64,000 nt of DNA from Gramella sp. KN1008 (GTDB lineage Bacteria > Bacteroidota > Bacteroidia > Flavobacteriales > Flavobacteriaceae). The notes beneath the pieces were generated by a model. That model searched no databases. It was given only the letters and a program-made list of their open reading frames with translations, and was not told the origin of the DNA. Of this stretch, positions 47,248-53,661 are shown one piece after another. The translations under genes and the position numbers were made by a program. The stretch is from assembly GCF_004332155.1 (NCBI RefSeq), contig NZ_SJDV01000004.1:186001-250000 (forward strand), read 5' to 3'. Within the stretch, counting starts at the first letter, position 1. Every line of letters begins with the position of its first letter.

Positions 47248-47634
47248 ATGAAGAATGTAAATCCCGTAGTATGGTTCGAGATATATGTGAACGATATGGA
47301 CCGAGCAAAAGCTTTTTATAAAAAGGTATTCGAGGTAGAATTCACACAATTGTCCGATCCCACAGCAGAAGCACTTCAAATGTGGTCATTTCCCGGTGAT
47401 ATGGAAACCCCGGGACAGGCCTCCGGTGCCCTGGTGAAAGTTGAGGGAATGTCTGCCGGAGGTAACAGTACTATTGTTTATTTCGCGAGTAAAGACTGTA
47501 GTATTGAAGAAGCCAGGGTGGCCGATGCAGGAGGAAAGGTAGAAAGATCAAAAATGTCTATTGGAGAGTATGGTTTTGTATCGATAGTTAAGGACACTGA
47601 AGGCAATATGATAGGGATTCATTCGATGGAATAG
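47248..47634 (+). CDS. VOC (glyoxalase/dioxygenase) superfamily protein
   Basis: A 128-residue single VOC domain: VVWFEIYVNDMDRAKAFYKKVF (about 7-27), the central block and late EYGFVSIVKDTEGNMIGIHS (about 106-125). Metal-ligand residues of glyoxalase I are not fully matched (a His in the N-half is replaced), so a bleomycin-resistance-like or binding role is equally possible. Unassigned. Confidence 0.88.
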   Translation: MKNVNPVVWFEIYVNDMDRAKAFYKKVFEVEFTQLSDPTAEALQMWSFPGDMETPGQASGALVKVEGMSAGGNSTIVYFASKDCSIEEARVADAGGKVERSKMSIGEYGFVSIVKDTEGNMIGIHSME

Positions 47635-47774
47635 GATAACTCGCCATTATTTTTAAACTGCCCAGTGGGTTATACCCGTTAATTTCACAATCCCATCATC
47701 GAATATACAGTACTCTAAATATCAATTCCAATTCCATTCAGTTTTGGCTACCTTTGGCGGGAAAACAGAATTTT

Positions 47775-48035
47775 ATGAAAATCTCAGTAGAACTAACCCT
47801 TAGTCCCCTTCAGGACGATTTTGCACCCAGGGTGATCGATTTTATAAAGAAACTCCGGGAGTCTGGTCTCAAAATCAAAGAAAACCCTTTAAGCACTCAG
47901 GTTTATGGAGATTATGATGAGGTGATGGGGGTGTTGAATAAAGAAATAAAAAATACGTTTGAGGCAATAGAAAAGGGGCTCATCCATGTGAAAATCGTAA
48001 AATCTGATCTGAGCGATTATGCAGCCGATTTTTGA
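47775..48035 (+). CDS. Thiamine-binding-like (MTH1187/YkoF) domain protein
   Basis: An 86-residue ferredoxin-like protein from the ATG at 47775 (MKISVELTLSPLQDDF); an alternative ATG at 47754 adds seven residues. The domain (about 2-82) has VELTLSPL and VYGDYDEVMGVLNKEI, typical of the thiamine-binding YkoF/MTH1187 superfamily. Its stop overlaps the start of the PnuC gene by 17 bases. It may bind the vitamin or sense it; substrate is inferred from the fold, not shown. Confidence 0.8.
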   Translation: MKISVELTLSPLQDDFAPRVIDFIKKLRESGLKIKENPLSTQVYGDYDEVMGVLNKEIKNTFEAIEKGLIHVKIVKSDLSDYAADF

Positions 48036-48651
48036 TTTTTTCTTTGATCAATATTCCGGTTATCCAACTTTATTTATAGTACTCGAGCTCATCGCGGTGA
48101 TCTTTGGATTTCTTTCGGTCTGGTATTCCAAACAGAACAATATTCTGGTTTATCCTACCGGGATAGTAAGCACGCTGATTTTCGTTTACCTTTTATGGCA
48201 ATGGGAGTTGCTGGGAGATATGATGATCAATGCCTATTATTTCTCGATGAGTATTTATGGCTGGTATGTGTGGACGAGAAAAGTAGACCCCACACATTAT
48301 ACCCCTATTACTTCAACCACTAGCCGGGAGAAATATCAATCGTTCTTTATATTCATAGCCACGTTGCTTTTTGTATTTGCCGTGTATGAATATTTCGACA
48401 AATGGAATAACTGGACCGCCTATATTGATACCCTTACCACGGCCATCTTCTTTGTAGGTATGTGGCTTATGGCCAGGCGAAAACTCGAGAACTGGATTTA
48501 CTGGATTATTGGGGATCTTATTTCAGTCCCTTTATATTTCTATAAAGGGCTTACCTTTACCAGTCTGCAATATCTGGTGTTCACCATCATTGCAATTTAC
48601 GGTTATAAAGCATGGAAAAGAAACTTGCGCAACGACCTGCGTCCTGCATAA
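48019..48651 (+). CDS. PnuC-family vitamin transporter
   Basis: A 210-residue seven-helix membrane protein. The PnuC fold markers are IVLELIAVIFGFLSVWYS (about 13-30), YPTGIVSTLIFVYLLWQWELLGDMMINAYYFSMSIYGWYVW and the TLTTAIFFVGMWLMARRKLENWIYW half. PnuC proteins take up nicotinamide riboside; the PnuT branch in Bacteroidota takes thiamine. The N-R versus thiamine choice cannot be read from sequence here. Overlaps the thiamine-binding gene (17 bases) and the NadR-like gene (40 bases). Confidence 0.92.
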   Translation: MQPIFDFFFDQYSGYPTLFIVLELIAVIFGFLSVWYSKQNNILVYPTGIVSTLIFVYLLWQWELLGDMMINAYYFSMSIYGWYVWTRKVDPTHYTPITSTTSREKYQSFFIFIATLLFVFAVYEYFDKWNNWTAYIDTLTTAIFFVGMWLMARRKLENWIYWIIGDLISVPLYFYKGLTFTSLQYLVFTIIAIYGYKAWKRNLRNDLRPA

Positions 48652-49178
48652 AGATTGTTCTTTTTGGGCCTGAATCAACGGGGAAGACTACGCTATCCCA
48701 GGATCTGGCCCGGTACTTCAATGCTCCAATGGTGAAGGAGTTTATGCGCGAATACCTTCAGGAAAAATGGGACCGGGAGAAACAGGTCTGTGAACCAGAA
48801 GATATCCTTCCCATTGCCATGGGGCAAATGGAAAGCGAAAACCGGCTGGCTTTGGAAGCCGATGATCTTCTGATTTGCGATACCGATCTCCTTGAATTAA
48901 AGGTATATTCTGAAGCCTATTATGAGGGTTGGTGCGAGCCTCAAGTTCTTAAACATGCGTTAAACAACCACTACGATTTATACTTTTTAACGTATATTGA
49001 TATTCCCTGGATTCCTGATGATCTAAGGGATAAACCTCACGACCGTGAGGGAATGTTTCAGAGATTCAAAAATGCGCTGGATCGCAATCAAAGACCTTAT
49101 TTTATTCTAAAGGGTAACAGGGAAGAACGCTTTGAAAGTGCCGTTAAAAAGATAGACCAACTATTTAAAAAGAGATAA
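48612..49178 (+). CDS. NadR-like ATP-binding kinase
   Basis: A 188-residue P-loop protein resembling the ribosylnicotinamide kinase domain of NadR: Walker A GPESTGKTTLSQDL (about 19-32), MVKEFMREYLQE, LLICDTDLLELKVYSEAYY and DIPWIPDDLRDKPHDREGMF (the substrate lid). Lacks the nucleotidyltransferase domain. Coupled to PnuC by a 40-base overlap, matching a transport-then-trap scheme. If the transporter is PnuT, a thiamine kinase role is possible instead. Confidence 0.88.
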   Translation: MEKKLAQRPASCIKIVLFGPESTGKTTLSQDLARYFNAPMVKEFMREYLQEKWDREKQVCEPEDILPIAMGQMESENRLALEADDLLICDTDLLELKVYSEAYYEGWCEPQVLKHALNNHYDLYFLTYIDIPWIPDDLRDKPHDREGMFQRFKNALDRNQRPYFILKGNREERFESAVKKIDQLFKKR

Positions 49179-49180
49179 TC

Positions 49181-50719
49181 GTGAATTTTAGTGAGAAGGA
49201 TATATTACAAATTGAGGAAAAAGGACTCTCCATCAAAGAAGTAGAAGAACAAATAGAGATTTTCAAACGGGGGAATATAAAGGTGAATATTACCGAAGCT
49301 GCGACAATAGGAAATGGGATAAGCAGATTAGATGAACCCGTAAAAAAAGAACTTATTAGTTTTTATGATTCTGAAAAGGAAAATCATAGTATATTAAAGT
49401 TCGTTCCGGCATCGGGGGCAGCTACAAGGATGTTTAAGGCCTTACATAAATTTGCTGCAGAATTCGATCCGGAAAAGCAAAGCCTCCGGGAATATCTGGA
49501 TGAAAATGAAGATAAGGACCTTCAACGTTTCTTTGATCATATCGAAAAACTACCATTCTATGAGCATGCTGTAGAAAAAGCTAAAAAGAACAATTCCGAA
49601 TATGATTTTTCCACCCATGATGAGCAACATAAAATCCTTGTTAAGACCATTCTGGAGTCTGACGGACTTTATTTAAGCAATTTACCTAAAGGGCTGGTTC
49701 CTTTTCATAAGTATGATTCGCATATAGCGACTGCTTTTGAAGAACACCTGGTTGAGGCGGCAAAATATATTACCGTAAATGGTGTTGCAAAGCTTCACTT
49801 CACTGTTTCCAAAGAGGATAAGCAAAAATTCCAGGGAGAATGGAAAGAGATAAGGGAGCGGCTTGAGGAGAACACCGGGGTGAAGTTTGAAATCGAGTAT
49901 TCTTACCAGGATCCCAAAACTGATACGATCGCGGTAGATAATGACTTTAAGCCGTTTCGTACCGAAGAGGATGATCTTTTCTTCAGGCCTGGAGGTCACG
50001 GTGCGCTTATAGAAAATCTCAATCAGCTTGAAGAAGAGGTGGTGTTTATCAAGAATATTGATAACGTGGTGACCCAGGACCGTATTCAGCATGTGGTTGA
50101 CTTTAAGAAAATGCTTGGGGGAAAGCTTTTCAGCATTCAGAAAACGATTTTTGAATACCTCAGAATACTGGATAAGGGAGATGTGCCTCAGGATAAGCTA
50201 AATGAGATACAAAGCTTCCTTACCAAAGAACTATTCATTAAAGAAAATTCTAAAGCGAATGCTTCTGCAGATTACCTTAAAAGTATACTTAATCGTCCTT
50301 TGAGGGTTTGTGGAATGGTGAAAAATGAAGGAGAACCGGGAGGAGGTCCGTTTCTGGTAAAAGACAGGAATGGGGCAGTCTCACTTCAGATCATTGAGGG
50401 CGCACAGATAGATAATGAAAATCCTGACCAGGCAAAGACCGCAAGAGAAGCCACACATTTTAATCCTGTTGATATTGTATGTAGTTTACGGGATCATAAA
50501 GGTGAAAGTTTTGATCTTCATGAATATGTAGACGAAGAAATGAGCTTTATAGCCGATAAAACCAAAGATGGAAAGCCTTTAAAAGCCCTTGAGCGGCCGG
50601 GACTTTGGAATGGCGGTATGGCAAAATGGAATACCATCTTCGTAGAGGTTCCCGTAGAAACCTTCAATCCGGTGAAAACTGTTTCCGATCTATTGAAAGA
50701 ATCTCACCAGCCTGGCTAA
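49181..50719 (+). CDS. DUF4301 family protein
   Basis: A 512-residue protein of the Bacteroidota-specific DUF4301 family, starting at GTG (49181) 2 bases after the NadR-like stop. The core has FVPASGAATRMFKALHKF and FFRPGGHGALIENLNQLEEEVVFIKNIDNV, which look like nucleotidyltransferase signatures: SGAATRMFK resembles the G-x-G-T-R-M loop of sugar-phosphate nucleotidyltransferases, and the second block their GGHG-type core. Activity is not known. Inside the vitamin/NadR-like run and before arfB, so its job may relate to either. Confidence 0.88.
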   Translation: MNFSEKDILQIEEKGLSIKEVEEQIEIFKRGNIKVNITEAATIGNGISRLDEPVKKELISFYDSEKENHSILKFVPASGAATRMFKALHKFAAEFDPEKQSLREYLDENEDKDLQRFFDHIEKLPFYEHAVEKAKKNNSEYDFSTHDEQHKILVKTILESDGLYLSNLPKGLVPFHKYDSHIATAFEEHLVEAAKYITVNGVAKLHFTVSKEDKQKFQGEWKEIRERLEENTGVKFEIEYSYQDPKTDTIAVDNDFKPFRTEEDDLFFRPGGHGALIENLNQLEEEVVFIKNIDNVVTQDRIQHVVDFKKMLGGKLFSIQKTIFEYLRILDKGDVPQDKLNEIQSFLTKELFIKENSKANASADYLKSILNRPLRVCGMVKNEGEPGGGPFLVKDRNGAVSLQIIEGAQIDNENPDQAKTAREATHFNPVDIVCSLRDHKGESFDLHEYVDEEMSFIADKTKDGKPLKALERPGLWNGGMAKWNTIFVEVPVETFNPVKTVSDLLKESHQPG

Positions 50720-50720
50720 T

Positions 50721-51122
50721 ATGCAGGAAGATATTATTCTGAAGGAAATTGAGTATAAAGCGGTGCGAAGCTCGGGGCCTGGTGGTCAGCATGCTAATAA
50801 GACGGCAACCAAGGTAGAACTGAGCTTTGACATTTCCAATTCTCAAGGCCTGTCTGATGAAGAGAAGGAAAGACTCTATAAGAAACTCTCGGGAAGAATC
50901 AATAAAGACGGAATTCTCAAGATGAGCAGTGAGGATTCAAGAAGCCAGCCGGCAAATAAGGAGATTGTCACCGCTAATTTCCTTACCGAAATCAAAGAGG
51001 CCTTAAAAAGACCAAAGAAGAGAAAAAGAACAAAACCTACTAAAGCTTCAAAGATCAAAAGGCTGAAAGCAAAAAAGAGAAAATCTGAGATCAAGGCAAA
51101 TCGCAAAGACCCATTGAAATAA
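50721..51122 (+). CDS. arfB: ArfB-type alternative ribosome-rescue peptidyl-tRNA hydrolase
   Basis: A 133-residue release-factor-like hydrolase that frees stalled ribosomes. GGQ is at residues 21-23 (SSGPGGQHANK), and the long basic C-tail (about 98-133, rich in Lys/Arg) is the one that binds the mRNA channel of stalled ribosomes. Length and composition match YaeJ/ArfB. One base after the DUF4301 stop; last gene of the run. Confidence 0.95.
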   Translation: MQEDIILKEIEYKAVRSSGPGGQHANKTATKVELSFDISNSQGLSDEEKERLYKKLSGRINKDGILKMSSEDSRSQPANKEIVTANFLTEIKEALKRPKKRKRTKPTKASKIKRLKAKKRKSEIKANRKDPLK

Positions 51123-51240
51123 AAAAACGGGTATAATTTCCCCACTTTTATGAGGGGCTCTACAGTTTTCCCCAGAAGATTCCACACTATAGATTTTAAG
51201 GCTTTTTGCCTAAAACACTGTAAATCAGAAAAAAAGAGCA

Positions 51241-51397
51241 TTTGGAAGGGCTATTTTATTAGTGGTATAATTTTTACAATGACTTAGATAGGTTAGTATT
51301 GGGAATGGAATAAATTGCTGACTAGCTTATTTATTCTGTTTTATAATTTAGATTTTCGGATTGAGAAGGCTCCAACAGGGGCCTTTTCTTTTTTTAG
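51241..51397 (+). ncRNA. Candidate small RNA with own promoter and terminator
   Basis: Within the 495-base gap between arfB and the PepSY-like gene. A TTTG (51241-51244) then 21 bases and TATAATTT (51266-51273) resemble a promoter; an 11-bp stem (GAGAAGGCTCC / GGGGCCTTTTC, two G-U pairs, AACA loop, 51363-51388) followed by seven Ts is an excellent terminator. No ORF lies in between, so a transcript of about 110 nt is predicted. Alternatively it is the arfB 3' UTR terminator. The rest of the gap (51123-51240 and 51400-51617) holds no recognised feature. Confidence 0.45.
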
Positions 51398-51617
51398 ATA
51401 TTAAGGAAATATCTGGGATTTATAAAAAAATAAAAAATGAGCCTGAAATTCCACAGATGTGGTTGAAGATCTTTTAAACTTCTACATAAAATTTTGTGAA
51501 AAAACCAGTCAGCAATACGGTAATATATTGATAATCAACCTTTTTATGATAATAAGAAGAAAACGGCACAATTATTCCTCTATTGATAGTAAACAAAATC
51601 ATTAAACTTAAATTCTT

Positions 51618-51968
51618 ATGAAAAAGTTCGCACTAAGTATTCTAACCATTGGAGCTATGTTCTTTGCAACACAGAATTTGCAGGCTCAGGAAGAAGAAGA
51701 AATTGAGGAGATTGAAACCGAAGTTGAGGTGGAGGTGGAACAGGAGGAATATGCTTCTGTAGATGTGGAGGCTTTGCCGCAAGCAGTAAAGGATGCTCTT
51801 ATGACCGATTATAATGGTGCAACAGCTACCGAGGCTTGGGTAAAGACTAAAGATGACCAAAAAGTTTATAAACTTAAGATCGATGTAAATGGTGAAACCC
51901 AGAAGGTCTATATAGACCAGGACGGCAAATGGCTTGAAAAAGAGGATAAGAAAGATAGTGATAAGTAG
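51618..51968 (+). CDS. Secreted PepSY-like protein
   Basis: A 116-residue exported protein with signal peptide (about 1-24, ending LQAQ), a Glu-rich spacer (EEEEIEEIETEVEVEVEQEE) and a PepSY-like module (VDVEALPQAVKDALMTDYNGATATEAWVKT, then KVYKLKIDVNGETQKVYID). PepSY-like domains inhibit or chaperone peptidases. Small, acidic, envelope-located. No direct partner visible. A long inverted repeat and a terminator follow downstream. Confidence 0.8.
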   Translation: MKKFALSILTIGAMFFATQNLQAQEEEEIEEIETEVEVEVEQEEYASVDVEALPQAVKDALMTDYNGATATEAWVKTKDDQKVYKLKIDVNGETQKVYIDQDGKWLEKEDKKDSDK

Positions 51969-52045
51969 ACGCCCGGTAATGGAGAAACCAACTCCTGGGC
52001 AGCAGATCAATGAAGCTGAAAAAGTTAATCTACCCCGGTAAACTT

Positions 52046-52121
52046 GCAAAAAAGTGACAATTTCAGGATGCATCCTGATTACTAACGACCAAAAACTAAC
52101 ACTAAACCGTCACTTTTTTGC
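52046..52121. other. Long inverted repeat enclosing a perfect palindrome
   Basis: GCAAAAAAGTGAC (52046-52058) pairs with GTCACTTTTTTGC (52109-52121), enclosing the 16-base palindrome TCAGGATGCATCCTGA (52063-52078). In RNA form this would be a branched hairpin on either strand; on the plus strand it ends with a T-run and may terminate the PepSY-like transcript. The rest of 51969-52302 holds only a terminator and a promoter-like TACCTTTG (52273-52280) for the NtrC-type gene. Confidence 0.6.
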
Positions 52122-52206
52122 TTGTTTTTAAATTAGGGACGTTTCGGAAATCTGCTAAATGGGAATTACATACAGACAATTTTTTATAAATTTAATTTGT
52201 CAACAA

Positions 52207-52238
52207 AGAGAGGTTATTTTCAACCTCTCTTTTTTTAT
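52207..52238 (+). terminator. Terminator upstream of the NtrC-type regulator gene
   Basis: Stem AGAGAGGTT / AACCTCTCT (9 bp) with 6-base loop and seven Ts; ends about 65 bases before the regulator ATG. It probably ends the PepSY-like transcription unit. Confidence 0.8.
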
Positions 52239-52302
52239 GTTTTCTTTTAAAAACTAATGGTTTAAAGATTATTACCTTTGTTAAGATTTTTAAAATTGAT
52301 CT

Positions 52303-53661
52303 ATGTCTAAAGTTCTGGTAGTTGAGGATGACGTGGCTTTTGGTACTATGTTGAAAACCTTTCTGGAAAAAAGGGATTATAAAGTATCATTAGTATATTC
52401 GGCGACCGATGCCTTTGATAAAATATCCAAAGAAAAATTTGATCTTGTCCTTACAGATGTTCGTTTACCGGATAATGACGGGCACGATATCCTTAAGGAT
52501 GTAAAATCGAAGAATCCTGCGACACAGGTAATCGTCATGACGAGCTATGCCGAAATAAGCATGGCCGTGCAGGCCATGAAGGAGGGAGCCTTTGATTATG
52601 TATCCAAACCTTTCAGGCCGGAATCCATACTTCAGACCATAGAAAATGCACTGGAAACCAATGAGGTGGCTCCGGTGACAACCAAAAAGGCCAAACCCGC
52701 CAAAAAACAGAAAGGCATCCTTAACGAAAATCAGGATCTTGTAAAAGGGGTTAGCGAGGCATCAAGAAGGCTTAACGATTATGTTGAACTGGTAGCGCCC
52801 ACCAATATGTCGGTACTCATTACCGGAGAAAGCGGAACGGGTAAGGAGCAGATCGCTAAAAGCATACATCTGCAAAGCAAAAGACATAATGCTCCTTTCA
52901 TTGCCGTAGATTGTGGCGCTATTCCAAAGGAAATAGCATCCAGTGAATTTTTTGGCCATATCAAAGGCTCATTTACTGGAGCCATCAACGATAAAACTGG
53001 TCATTTTGAAGCTGCTAACGGTGGAACCTTGTTTCTTGACGAAATAGGGAATCTTACCTACGAACTTCAGGTACAGCTTCTAAGAGCCCTTCAGGAACGA
53101 AGGATAAAACCTGTGGGCAGCAATACCGAAGTGGAAGTTGACATTAGAGTGGTAACAGCTACCAACGAAGATCTTTCACAAGCCGTTAAGGATGGTGAAT
53201 TCAGGGAGGACCTTTATCACAGATTGAATGAATTTTCAATTAAGGTTCCGGCTTTGAGGGAAAGGAAAGAGGACCTTATGTTATTTGCCAACCAGTTCCT
53301 CAATGAAGCTAATGCCGACCTGGAAAAGAATGTAGTAGGCTTTACCGATGAGGCCATTCATGCGTTTCGTAATTACAACTGGCCTGGTAACCTGAGAGAG
53401 CTGAAGAATATGGTAAAACGGGCCGTGTTGCTTACGAGGGATGAATTGATCCCTCTCAAAGTTCTTCCTCACGAGATTGCGACGGCTACCCATAGCAATA
53501 ATGAGAGCGATTATGGCCTGTTTAAGAACAAGAATGAAGAACAGCTAATACTGGATGCATTGGAAAAAACAGGAGGAAATAAAAGCAAAGCGGCACGAAT
53601 GCTTTCCATTGACAGGAAAACCCTTTATAATAAGCTGAAACAATACGGGATTAAACTGTAG
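52303..53661 (+). CDS. NtrC-family sigma-54-dependent response regulator
   Basis: A 452-residue regulator: receiver domain (about 1-120, phospho-acceptor Asp in DLVLTDVRLPD, about 52), AAA+ domain (about 150-385) with Walker A GESGTGKEQ (about 174) and Walker B LFLDEIGN, and a Fis-type HTH at the C-terminus (GNKSKAARMLSIDRKTLY). The sigma-54-contact loop reads GSFTGA (about 222) instead of the usual GAFTGA, and the activity of such variants is not assured. Convergent with the hybrid kinase, tail-to-tail overlap of 11 bases. Confidence 0.95.
   Translation: MSKVLVVEDDVAFGTMLKTFLEKRDYKVSLVYSATDAFDKISKEKFDLVLTDVRLPDNDGHDILKDVKSKNPATQVIVMTSYAEISMAVQAMKEGAFDYVSKPFRPESILQTIENALETNEVAPVTTKKAKPAKKQKGILNENQDLVKGVSEASRRLNDYVELVAPTNMSVLITGESGTGKEQIAKSIHLQSKRHNAPFIAVDCGAIPKEIASSEFFGHIKGSFTGAINDKTGHFEAANGGTLFLDEIGNLTYELQVQLLRALQERRIKPVGSNTEVEVDIRVVTATNEDLSQAVKDGEFREDLYHRLNEFSIKVPALRERKEDLMLFANQFLNEANADLEKNVVGFTDEAIHAFRNYNWPGNLRELKNMVKRAVLLTRDELIPLKVLPHEIATATHSNNESDYGLFKNKNEEQLILDALEKTGGNKSKAARMLSIDRKTLYNKLKQYGIKL

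Noticed and set aside
47640..47774. TPP riboswitch upstream of the thiamine-binding/PnuC run
   Set aside because: No CTGAGA or AACCTG-type aptamer segments are present; the only TPP aptamer in the window is at 56188.
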